Shown here piece by piece: positions 44,157 to 53,114 of a stretch of DNA of 64,000 nucleotides (positions within the stretch are counted from its first letter, which is position 1; each line of letters starts with the position of its first letter). The notes under the pieces were generated by a model, which was not told the DNA's origin, did not search any database, and saw nothing but the letters and a program-made list of their open reading frames with translations. Source of the stretch: Pseudomonas svalbardensis (GTDB lineage Bacteria > Pseudomonadota > Gammaproteobacteria > Pseudomonadales > Pseudomonadaceae); assembly GCF_030053115.1 (NCBI RefSeq), contig NZ_CP125619.1:3793501-3857500 (forward strand). The letters run 5' to 3'. The translations under genes and the position numbers were made by a program.

Positions 44157-44831
44157 ATGAACCTGTCCCGAAAACTGTTTATTGGCGCTGCGCTGGCCAG
44201 CCTGCTGCTCGGCGGTTGCACCTCGAAAGTCACCGAGCGTGAGCAGTATTCCGGTTTCCTTTCCAACTACAACAACCTGCAGCAGGTCACCACCACCAGC
44301 GGCGAAACAGCCATGCGCTGGGTGAGCCCGTCCTGGAATCCAGAAGCCTACAACACCGTAGCCTTCAACAAGCTGGAGCTCTACCCGGCGCCCAAGCCCA
44401 CTGAGCGGGTGAACCAGCAAACCCTGGACGAGTTGCAGAGCTACATGACCAGCAAGGCCAAAGGCGTGCTGGGCCAGAAATATCGGGTGGTGACGAGCGA
44501 AAAATCAGCGCCGGCCGGTTCTAAGACATTGATCATGCGCGCGGCGATCACCGGGGTGAGTGCCGAAACCGAAGGCATGAAGTGGTATGAAGTGGTGCCG
44601 ATTGCCGCCGTCGTGGGGGGTGTTTCCGCTGCCAGTGGTCATCGCGATCAGGACACCACACTGTTCATCGAAGCCGAGCTTGTCGACGCCAGCAACAACC
44701 AGACCGTGGCCAAAGTGGTGCGCAAAGTCTTCGGCACCACACTGGAAAACGCCAGCCAGAAGATCACCACCAAGGATTTCAAAGTGGCGATCGACAAGCT
44801 GACCAGTGACTTGCAGGCATTTATCAAATAG
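44157..44831 (+). CDS. DUF3313-like lipoprotein
   Basis: This 224-residue protein has a lipoprotein signal peptide with the lipobox L-L-L-G-G-C near residue 21. The mature part has E-Q-Y-S-G-F-L-S-N-Y-N-N-L and Y-N-T-V-A-F-N-K-L-E-L-Y-P near 63-75, consistent with DUF3313. A short G-rich hydrophobic stretch (V-V-P-I-A-A-V-V-G-G-V-S-A-A) lies near 150. It is expected to be anchored in the outer membrane, function unknown. The gene stands alone. Confidence 0.82.
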   Translation: MNLSRKLFIGAALASLLLGGCTSKVTEREQYSGFLSNYNNLQQVTTTSGETAMRWVSPSWNPEAYNTVAFNKLELYPAPKPTERVNQQTLDELQSYMTSKAKGVLGQKYRVVTSEKSAPAGSKTLIMRAAITGVSAETEGMKWYEVVPIAAVVGGVSAASGHRDQDTTLFIEAELVDASNNQTVAKVVRKVFGTTLENASQKITTKDFKVAIDKLTSDLQAFIK

Positions 44832-44846
44832 TCCGATTGCTTTTTG

Positions 44847-44912
44847 TAGGAGCACGGCTTGCCGGCGATGGCGTTCTCAAGGGCGCTATCGCCGGCAAGC
44901 CGTGCTCCTACA
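44847..44912. repeat. REPIN-like palindrome between lipoprotein and ligD
   Basis: Arms GTAGGAGCACGGCTTGCCGG... (from 44847) and its near-perfect reverse complement ending CCGTGCTCCTAC (to 44912) with a 10-nt centre. The GTAGGAGC...GCTCCTAC ends are typical of a widespread Pseudomonas REP family. It lies between convergent genes and may also act as a terminator. Confidence 0.8.
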
Positions 44913-44924
44913 AGGGTGTGCAGG

Positions 44925-47516
44925 CTATTTTTTCATCCCTACCCGCCGCCGCATCTCGGCGGTGATCGACTGCCGGGTTTTCTTCAGGTCCTTCCAAGGC
45001 TCATCACCGACCTCGGCCAGGCGTTCATGCACCGTGTGCACGTTCCACTGATTGCCACCCTTGAGCTCGCCTACCTCCTCGCGAAAGATCGGCACCGACA
45101 CCGGCAGCCCTTCTCGGGTGCGCACGGCGTAGGCGCAGATGGTCGTCGCGCCGAGACCGTTGCGCAGGTAATCGATGAAGATCCGCCCTACCCGGTTCTT
45201 CGGGCCCGACACGGCGGAAAAACGCTCCGGCAGCAACTTGGCCATGTGGCTGACAATCGCATGGCTGAAGTCTTTCACCTCATCCCAGCCCAGCTTGCGG
45301 GTCAGTGGCACCACCAGGTGAATCCCTTTGCCGCCGCTGGTCTTGAGGAACGCCTTGAGCCCCAGTTCATCGAGTACCGACAGGGTCAGTTGAGTCGCCT
45401 CGACCATGCTTTTCCAGGGCAGCGCCGGGTCCGGGTCGAGGTCGAGGACGAAGCGGTCGGGTTTGTCGAGGTTGTCCGAGGTGGCGTTCCAGGTGTGCAG
45501 CTCGACGGTGCTCATCTGCACGGCGCCGATCAGGGCTTCGGCGTTGTTGATGATCATCACCGGTTGGCCGGTGAGTGCCTTGTCCAGCGCGGTGATCCCC
45601 GGAATGGCCAGGCGCTCGGCGTTCTTCTGGAAAAACAGTTCTCCGGCAATGCCGTCCGGGGCGCGCACCAGCGCCACGGGTCGGTCCTTGAGCTCGGGCA
45701 AAATCCATTCGGCGACGCTGGCGTAGTACTCGGCCAGTTGCACTTTGGTGGTGCCGCTGCTGGCGTCGATCACCCGATCCGGGTGAGTGATGCGGACCTT
45801 GCCCTCGCCCAGGCCGATTTGTGAGGGCGCGGGCGCGGCTTTCTTTTTGGCAGGGGTGGAAGGTTTTTCGACAGTGGTTTTTTTCGCGGCTGAAGTCTTC
45901 ACGGCTTTCGGACGCTCCTCGGTAATGTCTTCGGCAGGTTTGTCGTCACGCAGGCCATGGAACACCGCATGACGGACTGAACCTTCCTTGGTCATTTCGG
46001 CATAGGCGACCTCAGCCAGCAGCGTGGGCTTGAGCCAGTGCACACCCTTGGCGTCAAAACCGCTCGGCGGATTGACCACCGAAATCTTTTTGCTTTGCAA
46101 CGGTTTGAGTTGCCCGTAGATGCGCTTGAGCGTCGTCTCGTTGAATCCGGTGCCGACCTTGCCCGCGTAACGCAACTCACCGCTGTCGCGGTCATGCAAC
46201 CCCAGCAGCAAGGCACCGAAGGCATTGCGCGAGCCTTTCGGGTCGGTGAAACCGACGACCACAAATTCCTGCCGATGCTTGCACTTGAGCTTGATCCAGT
46301 CGCTGCTGCGCCGCGACACGTAAGGCGAGCCCAGACGCTTGCCGATCAGCCCTTCCATCTGCATTTGGCAGGCGCTGTTGAGCAAGGCTTCCGGTTCTTC
46401 GCTAAAGGCATCGGAGAAGCGCAGCAGCGGGTCTTGATTGGGGTTGAGCACGGTCGACAGCGCCACCCTTCGCCCCTCGACAGGCACCTCGCGCAGGTCC
46501 ACGCCGTTGAGGTAAGGCATGTCGAACAAGTAGTAGACGATGTTGCCGCTGCGGCCCGAGTCGAAGGCGTTTTGCAAGGCCTGGAAGTCCGGCACACCTT
46601 GCTCGTCGGCGACCACCATTTCACCGTCGAGCCAGGCGGATTCGAGGCGTAGCGCCGCCAACGCCTCGGCTTGTCTGGGCAGTTTGTGGGTCCAGTCGTG
46701 GCCGTTGCGGGTGAACAGTTTGACCTCGTCGTGGTCGATGCGCGCCATGATCCGATAGCCATCGAACTTGATCTCATAGCTCCACTCGCCGCCCGGTGCC
46801 TTTTCGACCAACGTCGCTAGTTCCGGTTTGAGCAGCTCCGGCATTTTGGCTTTGCGGGCACCCGTCAATGGCGCCGACTTTTCCTTGCGCGCCGGGGTGG
46901 CGGGTTTTTTGACGGGTTTGGGTTTGGCAGCGGTCTTCGGCTTTTTGGCCACGGTGGTCCGGTCACTGAGCACGCTATCGGGTTCGGCGGCAACCACGTC
47001 GTAATCGCTCTCGGGTTTCGCCGCGCCGTCCTGATGCTTGATCAGAAACCATTGCTCCTGCTTGCCCGGCATGTGCGTGCGCACCAGGTTCCACAGGCCG
47101 CCGAGCTTCTCGCCTTTCAGCTCGAATTTAAGCTTGCCCTTGGCGTACGCCTTGGCCGGATCGTCCTGAGGAATCCACACCCCCCGGTCCCAGACAATCA
47201 CCTCGCCGGCGCCGTAATGCCCTTCGGGAATACTGCCCTCGAAGGTGGCGTAATCAATCGGATGGTCCTCGACGTGGACCGCCAGGCGCTTGACCTTGGG
47301 GTCCAGTGACGGGCCTTTGGGCACCGCCCAGCTTTTCAGTGCACCATCGAGTTCCAGGCGAAAGTCGTAATGCAGGCGCGAGGCGTCGTGCTTCTGGATG
47401 CAGAACTGCAAGGCATGGTCTTTCGCGTTTTTTTTGCCCGAACGTTTACCGGCGGCCGGTTCAGAGGTCGCCGAGAAATCGCGCATGCGATTGTAATCGT
47501 CCAGGCTCCTGCTCAT
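44925..47516 (-). CDS. ligD: ATP-dependent DNA ligase LigD (NHEJ)
   Basis: This 863-residue protein has three domains: 3'-phosphoesterase at about 38-165 (H-Y-D-F-R-L-E-L-D-G, and P-E-G-H-Y-G-A-G), ligase at about 225-520 with the AMP lysine in K250-F-D-G, and primase/polymerase at about 570-860 with L-D-L-D-P-D-P (Asp692, Asp694). Basic Lys/Pro/Ala-rich linkers separate them. It repairs double-strand breaks with Ku. No ku gene is in the window. The start overlaps the methyltransferase stop by 4 bp (ATGA). Confidence 0.95.
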   Translation of the reverse strand: MSRSLDDYNRMRDFSATSEPAAGKRSGKKNAKDHALQFCIQKHDASRLHYDFRLELDGALKSWAVPKGPSLDPKVKRLAVHVEDHPIDYATFEGSIPEGHYGAGEVIVWDRGVWIPQDDPAKAYAKGKLKFELKGEKLGGLWNLVRTHMPGKQEQWFLIKHQDGAAKPESDYDVVAAEPDSVLSDRTTVAKKPKTAAKPKPVKKPATPARKEKSAPLTGARKAKMPELLKPELATLVEKAPGGEWSYEIKFDGYRIMARIDHDEVKLFTRNGHDWTHKLPRQAEALAALRLESAWLDGEMVVADEQGVPDFQALQNAFDSGRSGNIVYYLFDMPYLNGVDLREVPVEGRRVALSTVLNPNQDPLLRFSDAFSEEPEALLNSACQMQMEGLIGKRLGSPYVSRRSSDWIKLKCKHRQEFVVVGFTDPKGSRNAFGALLLGLHDRDSGELRYAGKVGTGFNETTLKRIYGQLKPLQSKKISVVNPPSGFDAKGVHWLKPTLLAEVAYAEMTKEGSVRHAVFHGLRDDKPAEDITEERPKAVKTSAAKKTTVEKPSTPAKKKAAPAPSQIGLGEGKVRITHPDRVIDASSGTTKVQLAEYYASVAEWILPELKDRPVALVRAPDGIAGELFFQKNAERLAIPGITALDKALTGQPVMIINNAEALIGAVQMSTVELHTWNATSDNLDKPDRFVLDLDPDPALPWKSMVEATQLTLSVLDELGLKAFLKTSGGKGIHLVVPLTRKLGWDEVKDFSHAIVSHMAKLLPERFSAVSGPKNRVGRIFIDYLRNGLGATTICAYAVRTREGLPVSVPIFREEVGELKGGNQWNVHTVHERLAEVGDEPWKDLKKTRQSITAEMRRRVGMKK

Positions 47517-48505
47517 GGCGCACCGGCTGACGTAACGCTGCCCCCGATGCCTGGACCGATACGCGTGACGATCAATGCGACGACGGCAATTCGTTCCACC
47601 CGCTGATAGCCAGGGGTCAACAGTTCTTCACCGAACACATCGGGGTCGAGTTCGTGGTAGGTCCAGCCGAACATCGGCGATTCCAGACGCGGCGTCACCG
47701 CATCCAGAAACGGGTCGCGGCCATCGATCATCGCCACGCCGGTGTACAGCACCAGGGACCCACCGGGGGCCAACCGATACAAGGCTTGCTCGACAATGCG
47801 CAACGACAATTGCGCGCCAAGCGCGCCGCCGCCATGCCGGTAAGCACGCTCGGCCGGGTCGGCCATGTAAGGCGGATTGGCGACGATCAAGTCGAAGTGG
47901 CCGTCGACGTCCTGCAGCACATCGCTGGCCTCGATGCTGACGTTAGCCACCTCGGCGAGCGCGGTATTGACTGCCGTCATGCGTAACGCCAAAGGGTTGA
48001 TGTCGACGGCCAGCACTTCGGCCTCACGGCGGGCGCGGGCAATCACAATCGCTCCGACGCCAGCGCCGCAACCAATGTCCACGGCGCGCCTGATCGGCGC
48101 GAAGCTCTGTTGCAGATGAGCGTGAATCAGTTGTGCAAAACGATAAGTGTCGGGACCGAAGAACACCGCGTCAGCGGCATCAGTGGGGTAACCCGAATGC
48201 ACGAACAACAGGTCATCGAGGCTTGACCAGCGCACACGACTTTTCAGTCGACCATTGCATTCCTCGAGGACGCCTGCCTGTTGCAACTGCCGCTGCTCAT
48301 CCACCGACAACAGACCGGGCTCAAACGGCCGCGACCAACCAAATACTTCGCGCAGGGTCCGGGCGCTTTGTCCGAAGACACGGTCGTTGACCCGCTGATG
48401 GGTCAGCGGCGTTGGTGTGATGAAACGATAACCGTCGGCCTGCAAGCGGCGCCCCAGTTGCAGTAAGGCCAGATCGGCGGCGCTAAGGTGTTCTTCCTGA
48501 TTCAT
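47513..48505 (-). CDS. Class I SAM-dependent methyltransferase (PrmC/RlmG-like)
   Basis: This 330-residue protein has V-D-I-G-C-G-A-G-V-G-A-I-V-I-A (motif I) at about 143-157, V-D-I-N-P-L-A-L-R-M, and the N-P-P-Y catalytic motif in D-L-I-V-A-N-P-P-Y-M-A. N-P-P-Y marks N-methyltransferases of Gln or nucleobases. It is not clear which substrate is used. It lies 10 bp downstream of the redox-enzyme gene and overlaps ligD, so three genes form one operon. Confidence 0.85.
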   Translation of the reverse strand: MNQEEHLSAADLALLQLGRRLQADGYRFITPTPLTHQRVNDRVFGQSARTLREVFGWSRPFEPGLLSVDEQRQLQQAGVLEECNGRLKSRVRWSSLDDLLFVHSGYPTDAADAVFFGPDTYRFAQLIHAHLQQSFAPIRRAVDIGCGAGVGAIVIARARREAEVLAVDINPLALRMTAVNTALAEVANVSIEASDVLQDVDGHFDLIVANPPYMADPAERAYRHGGGALGAQLSLRIVEQALYRLAPGGSLVLYTGVAMIDGRDPFLDAVTPRLESPMFGWTYHELDPDVFGEELLTPGYQRVERIAVVALIVTRIGPGIGGSVTSAGAP

Positions 48506-48515
48506 GAAAGGCTCC

Positions 48516-49901
48516 CTATCGAAAACCGGATTTGAGTTCGATGAACCGTCGCGTGGCCATCAGGCCAGCGGGGTGGGCGTGCCGATGGGCGGACAACCAC
48601 GGAATCAAGACCTGCATTTGCTCGTCGGCGGCAAGCCCTTTAAGTGTAGCGTGCAGGCTTTGGACATCCGGGTCATTGACGGACACTGGCGGTTCGGTCG
48701 CGGCACTGCTACCGCGTCGAACCGCGGCCGGCGCTCGCACAGGTCGCCAGTCCCCGGCAATCCAGTCGTGCAGCAGTTGTTTTTCGTAGGGGCTGAACAC
48801 CCCGAACATGGCCGCGCCGTCGCCATCGACCAATTGCCAGAAACGGCTGGCTTGCGGGTCCTGGTGACGCTTGATCCAGCCCTTGTTTTCCAGGGCGCTG
48901 AGGAAGCCTGGCAACTGCTCCGGCGACGACAGCCATTGATTGACGGTCTTGCCTTCAAACCGGCAGTAGTCGGAATGCATGTGCTGACCAAACGGGCGCT
49001 TGCGTTCAAGCATGTTCAGCAACTCGCCGTACAGGGCGAACGACTCGATGATCGCGCGACTGCCCTGCCCCAGATCGTTGAGCCGATAACCCAACGCAAC
49101 CCTGCGCAGAAAGTCTTCACGGTCGCCTTCCACCGGCAACAATTGCAGCACCGATTGCACGGCCTTTTGCGCGTGGCCGGTGCTGGCATTGTCGATGGTC
49201 ACGTGCAGGGTGAAGTAATACGGATCGATGCCCAGCTCGCTGAGTTCATAGGCGCTGATCAGCAAGTGCAGCGGCAGTTGTTCATAACCGAGGTTGTAGC
49301 CGATCACTTCCGGCAAAAAATCGTCGCTGCAATAACCCAGCGCCAATTGCACCGCGCCTTGCAGGTAACGCTGGTCCGGGATGAACGTGTTGTCCAGCAA
49401 GCCATGTTCGGCGAGTAGCTTGCGGTAAATCACCACATGATTTTGCGCCGGATTGCCGTCGCCCAATTCTTCCAGATAGGTGCAAATCAGCCCTTCGAAA
49501 CGCGGGTCATGCCAGTGCCGCAGCAGCCCATACAGCCACGCGCCGTCCACCAGTTTGGTCGGGGCAACGGCTTGCAGGAAAAACAACGCGTGCGCCTTGT
49601 TAGTGAAGAACTGCCGTGGCCCGCCGTCCTTGCGCTGTTGCAGGTAGTCGGCGTATTGGCGTGCCACGTCGGTGCAGTGCTGTTCGACAAAGGTTGGCAG
49701 TGCCGACAGGTCTCGCGGCATGTCCTCATGCAGGTCCGTTGCTTGCGCAAGTTGAGCCTTGAGGAAGGTTTTGCCGAGTGCGCGCTGGTGTTCGATATCG
49801 TCGCTCAGCAATAACTGTTCGTAGATAGGTTTTATGCTGCCGACGGTCAGGATCGCGCGTTCGTGAGCCGGCGGGGATTCAAGTCGTGTCAGGGCAGTCA
49901 T
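48516..49901 (-). CDS. Iron-containing redox enzyme family protein (heme-oxygenase-like fold)
   Basis: This 461-residue mostly helical protein has L-G-D-G-N-P-A-Q-N-H near 147-156 and E-L-S-E-L-G-I-D-P-Y-Y-F-T-L-H-V-T-I-D-N-A-S-T-G-H near 220-245. These acidic residues and histidines are typical of the heme-oxygenase-like diiron proteins (HDO family). The substrate is unknown; some relatives act on amino acids or fatty acids. The ATG at 49901 starts M-T-A-L-T-R-L. It is the first gene of the operon with the methyltransferase and ligD. Confidence 0.75.
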   Translation of the reverse strand: MTALTRLESPPAHERAILTVGSIKPIYEQLLLSDDIEHQRALGKTFLKAQLAQATDLHEDMPRDLSALPTFVEQHCTDVARQYADYLQQRKDGGPRQFFTNKAHALFFLQAVAPTKLVDGAWLYGLLRHWHDPRFEGLICTYLEELGDGNPAQNHVVIYRKLLAEHGLLDNTFIPDQRYLQGAVQLALGYCSDDFLPEVIGYNLGYEQLPLHLLISAYELSELGIDPYYFTLHVTIDNASTGHAQKAVQSVLQLLPVEGDREDFLRRVALGYRLNDLGQGSRAIIESFALYGELLNMLERKRPFGQHMHSDYCRFEGKTVNQWLSSPEQLPGFLSALENKGWIKRHQDPQASRFWQLVDGDGAAMFGVFSPYEKQLLHDWIAGDWRPVRAPAAVRRGSSAATEPPVSVNDPDVQSLHATLKGLAADEQMQVLIPWLSAHRHAHPAGLMATRRFIELKSGFR

Positions 49902-50095
49902 GGGGTCTTCTCTCGGTCTGAGGCCAGTGGCAGGACGCTGTATCAGCACGTCTCTACATCAGCAGAGCGACACCCCCGGAAGAAAATTCCATCGGCGTTG
50001 AAATCCCCCGGACAGACGGGCAAGTGGCGCGGCACCTGGCGCCAGATCAAGTGAATATACTCAGCGAGTGTGGACACACCCTCCGGAGAGCAATC

Positions 50096-50539
50096 ATGCG
50101 AACGGTTCATGTCATCGAGCCCGAAAAAACCCCCGACACGGTCAATGTCGTGGGTGAGGCCATCACCATTCTCGCGGGCGGGGATCTGAGCAAACCTTTT
50201 GAAATGCATATCCAGGAAGGCGTGCAAGGCGGCGGGCCACCCCCGCACTTTCATCCTTGGGACGAAGCGTTCTACGTCATTGACGGGCAGGTGGAAGTGA
50301 CGGTTGCGGGCAAATCCACCACCGTTTCGCCTGGGGGATATGTGCATATTCCTGGTGGGACTGTTCATGCCTACAAGAACATCAGCGCGACGGCGAAGAT
50401 GATCGGTGTGGTGTCTGATCCGCTCGGTGGTCAGTTCTTTGCCGCGGTGGATCAGCTCAAAGTGCCGCAGGATTTGCCGCGGATACTGGCAATCGCCGAG
50501 AGCTTCGGCGTTACGTTTCTGGTGCCGAAAAACGCCTGA
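50096..50539 (+). CDS. Cupin domain protein
   Basis: This 147-residue protein has the cupin motif 1 G-G-G-P-P-P-H-F-H-P-W-D-E-A-F-Y-V-I-D-G and motif 2 P-G-G-Y-V-H-I-P-G-G-T-V-H-A-Y-K-N, with a His-His-Glu-His metal set. ATG at 50096 follows GGAG by 7 nt; the longer frame adds 24 residues. Function unknown. It is convergent with the DUF533-like gene. Confidence 0.85.
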   Translation: MRTVHVIEPEKTPDTVNVVGEAITILAGGDLSKPFEMHIQEGVQGGGPPPHFHPWDEAFYVIDGQVEVTVAGKSTTVSPGGYVHIPGGTVHAYKNISATAKMIGVVSDPLGGQFFAAVDQLKVPQDLPRILAIAESFGVTFLVPKNA

Positions 50540-50579
50540 AACCCGGTAGAGGCCAGGCTGTTTTTGCATGGAACGATCA

Positions 50580-51305
50580 TCAGGCCATGCCACCTTTGGC
50601 CTGTTGTTCCAGATGCACTTGCAGCTCCGGATCGATGTTCAGCGCCGCAGCCAGTTCATCCAGATAGCTACGTTCGGCGTCTTGCTGATCGTCCACCAGC
50701 ATCACACTGGCCATGTACATCTCCGCCGCCATTCCGGAATCCGTGGCCGACTGCGCCACATCGGCGGCGTCCAGGGGCCGTGCGACTTCGTCATCCAGCC
50801 ATTGCTGGAGCTCTGGGTCATCCGTGTGGCGGCCGATTTCGGTGCTGATCATCTGCTTCTCGGCGTCATCAATCCGGCCATCGGCCTTCGCCGCCGCAAT
50901 CAATGCACGAAGGATCGCATGGCTGTGGTCCTCGACTTCCGGGCCGGACAACAGGTCGACAGTGCGCGGTGCCTGTTGCGGCGCCGAGGCCTGGCTCCGT
51001 TGCCAGGCTTGATAGGCCTGGAATGCCATCATTCCGAGCGAAGCCAGTGCCGCGTAGTTGGTGCCGCCACCCGAACGGGTCTGGGGCGAACCGCCCATGG
51101 TTGAGCCACCGCCCTGCAGACCACCGAGCAAACCACCCAGGCCACCGCCCCCGGCGCTTGAACCGGCACCACCGCCCAACAGGCCACCGAGCAATCCGCC
51201 GAGACCGCCGAGGCCGCCTTGGGCCGACGCACCACCGCCACCCTGTTGCGACATTGAGCCTTGGCCGGCCCTTAGTAACTTTTCGAGCAAATCGCTGGTG
51301 TTCAT
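50580..51305 (-). CDS. DUF533/TerB-like protein with Gly-rich N-terminus
   Basis: This 241-residue protein has the first helix M-N-T-S-D-L-L-E-K-L-L-R-A-G, then about 60 residues of G-G-L-G-G-L-L-G-G-L-L-G-G-G-type repeats, a Q/S-rich linker, and a C-terminal TerB-like helical domain (I-L-R-A-L-I-A-A-A-K-A-D-G-R-I-D-D-A-E near 133-151). This is the arrangement of YebE/DUF533 proteins. The Gly-rich repeat is low-complexity and may be length-variable. Function unknown. Confidence 0.85.
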   Translation of the reverse strand: MNTSDLLEKLLRAGQGSMSQQGGGGASAQGGLGGLGGLLGGLLGGGAGSSAGGGGLGGLLGGLQGGGSTMGGSPQTRSGGGTNYAALASLGMMAFQAYQAWQRSQASAPQQAPRTVDLLSGPEVEDHSHAILRALIAAAKADGRIDDAEKQMISTEIGRHTDDPELQQWLDDEVARPLDAADVAQSATDSGMAAEMYMASVMLVDDQQDAERSYLDELAAALNIDPELQVHLEQQAKGGMA

Positions 51306-51823
51306 GACGATGTCCTCATCGGTTGGAGTGATCCAGTCAGGCAACGATAGTCCTCGCCGGCAAATGCGCCACCACCGTTTGGCTGACGTGAACCCCTTAT
51401 CGCCCTTGACCCTGATGACCATCGGCTGCAAGTGTTCTACCCTCGCTAACCCGATGACCATCGGATCAACGAACACATGGACCGCCAAGCGTACGAGGAC
51501 GAAGGCTGTCGTCGCGGTTGCCGCTCGGCGGTGCTCTATGCCCTCAGTTTCCTGTTCATGAGCAAGGCGCTGTGAATGAGCCTGTCTGAACCCGATCAAT
51601 CCGTCGATCACTGCGCTTGAGTAAAGCGTATCGCCCTGCGCCGATGTTTCATTTAATACCCCCGGATTTATCCGCGGTATTTTTTTGCGGCCCAGCTAAG
51701 ATTTACAGATGGTGAACCTTATCCCCGGATATCCGGTCGATACATGCAACCTGACTTGGTTTGCCGACACCCCCAATTGAAGGGGTGATAACAGGCTTGC
51801 TTCACTTTCTGGAGAACGCCCCC
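51306..51823. other. Intergenic region upstream of pcs, with a possible micro-ORF
   Basis: 518 bp. A 32-codon plus-strand frame at 51477-51575 (M-D-R-Q-A-Y-E-D-E-G-C-R-R-G-C-R, then a hydrophobic L-Y-A-L-S-F-L-F-M) could encode a tiny membrane protein but lacks a ribosome-binding site, so I do not call it. The promoters of the DUF533-like gene and of pcs must lie here. Nothing else is recognised. Confidence 0.35.
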
Positions 51824-52543
51824 GTGATATCGACCCTACACATCGCCAGGCTCAAAGCATGGGGTGCCCATGGTTTTACCGCCACCGGCGTGGTCACTGC
51901 CTTCCTCGCGACCCTCGCCCTGCTGGAAAACCAGGCCACAAACTGCCTGCTGTGGCTGGGCGTCGCCCTGATCGTCGATGGGCTGGATGGTGCGTTGGCA
52001 CGCAAGGTCAATGTCCAGTCGGTACTGCCAAGTTTCGATGGCTCGATCCTCGATCTGGTCATCGACTACCTGACGTACGTGTTTATCCCCGCGCTGTTCA
52101 TTTATCGTTACATCCCCTTGCCGGACTACACGCTGCTGCTGTCCGTGTCGCTGATTCTGGTCTCGTCGCTGTTTTGCTTCTGCAACGTCAACATGAAGAG
52201 CAAGGACAACTACTTCCAGGGCTTCCCCGCCGCCTGGAACGTGGTCGCCCTGTGCCTGTACATCATCGCCCCGTCGCCGTGGATCACTTTTCTCACCATC
52301 ATCGGCCTGGCGCTGTTGACCGTGACCCGGATGAAGTTCCTCCACCCGTTCCGCGTGCGCAAGTTCATGCCGATCAATATCGCGGTGACGGCCATCTGGC
52401 TGCTGTGCAGCTTGTCGCTGGTGGTCAACCATCCGGTGATCAACCCGCTGGTGATGGGGCTTTGGCTGCTGATGTCGGCTTACTTCCTGGGGATCTGCAT
52501 CTGGCGCACGGCGCTGGAGTGGTTCGACAACTCGCGGGGGTAA
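51824..52543 (+). CDS. pcs: Phosphatidylcholine synthase
   Basis: This 239-residue membrane protein starts with GTG (GGAG 9 nt upstream). It has about seven helices and the CDP-alcohol motif in D-G-L-D-G-A-L-A-R followed by the F-D-G-S-I-L-D-L-V-I-D stretch, which matches the D-G-x2-A-R-x8-G-x3-D-x3-D pattern once the family's spacing variation is allowed for. The length fits bacterial Pcs (about 235-240). It joins choline to CDP-diacylglycerol at the inner membrane. Isolated gene, as in P. aeruginosa. Confidence 0.88.
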   Translation: MISTLHIARLKAWGAHGFTATGVVTAFLATLALLENQATNCLLWLGVALIVDGLDGALARKVNVQSVLPSFDGSILDLVIDYLTYVFIPALFIYRYIPLPDYTLLLSVSLILVSSLFCFCNVNMKSKDNYFQGFPAAWNVVALCLYIIAPSPWITFLTIIGLALLTVTRMKFLHPFRVRKFMPINIAVTAIWLLCSLSLVVNHPVINPLVMGLWLLMSAYFLGICIWRTALEWFDNSRG

Positions 52544-52620
52544 AGGACTGTAGAGCGTGGCCGACTTCTCCCGCGCACTGCAGAAGTAGGCCATACAGGC
52601 TTGAGGGGAACACTTCGACC

Positions 52621-53007
52621 ATGCCCATCCATATCGTGCGCCTCGGTTCACCGCGTGCTGCCAATGAAGGCCTGCGCCTGGGCACGGTACGTCGCCCGCC
52701 GCGTGGTGTGCCGAAAGCCGAGTTTGCCAGTCGGGATTTTTATGATGTGTGGCAGCCGCTGTTGTCTCCCAGTGCAGAGTTGGTCGCAGAAGCCAAAGCC
52801 GCGGAAGACGCCAAGGCGTGGGAAGCCTTCAAGCGCAAGTTCAAGACTGAAATGAACCACCCGGCGCCCAGCCAATTGCTCGATTTGTTGGCGGCGTTGT
52901 CCCATCAAACGTCACTGGCCATTGGCTGTTATTGCGAAGATGAAGCGCATTGCCATCGGTCGGTATTGCGAGAGTTGTTAGAGGAGCGTGGTGCGCAGCT
53001 CAAATAG
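52621..53007 (+). CDS. DUF488 family protein
   Basis: This 128-residue protein has I-V-R-L-G-S-P-R at the start, then Y-D-V-W-Q-P-L-L-S-P, and near the end C-Y-C-E-D-E-A-H-C-H-R-S, the conserved cysteine-and-His motif of DUF488. Cytoplasmic, function unknown. The ATG at 52621 has GAGGGGA at 9 nt. A much longer reading frame in the same phase runs through pcs but is not translated. Confidence 0.9.
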   Translation: MPIHIVRLGSPRAANEGLRLGTVRRPPRGVPKAEFASRDFYDVWQPLLSPSAELVAEAKAAEDAKAWEAFKRKFKTEMNHPAPSQLLDLLAALSHQTSLAIGCYCEDEAHCHRSVLRELLEERGAQLK

Positions 53008-53063
53008 TCGCTCAAGATCGAGCTAACGGATTTCGGTAAGGACACAAGGATTGGGGTCTTCAA

Positions 53064-53114
53064 ATGAATAACCAGATTCGACTCGCTACCCCTGACGATT
53101 CGACCATTTCATGA
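53064..53114 (+). pseudogene. GNAT acetyltransferase start fragment
   Basis: The frame M-N-N-Q-I-R-L-A-T-P-D-D-S-T-I-S-stop has the typical N-terminus of a GNAT protein (I-R-L-A-T-P-D-D) and a ribosome-binding site-like GGGG before the ATG, but it ends after 16 codons. Only the beginning of the gene remains before an unrelated fragment takes over. Confidence 0.5.

Noticed and set aside
51477..51575. 32-codon plus-strand micro-ORF upstream of pcs
   Set aside because: No ribosome-binding site and no recognised homologue; too short to call from sequence alone.
51859..53007. 382-codon plus-strand frame spanning pcs and DUF488
   Set aside because: Only the final 128 codons are a gene (DUF488). 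The first part is out of frame with pcs and rich in Arg/His/Pro.
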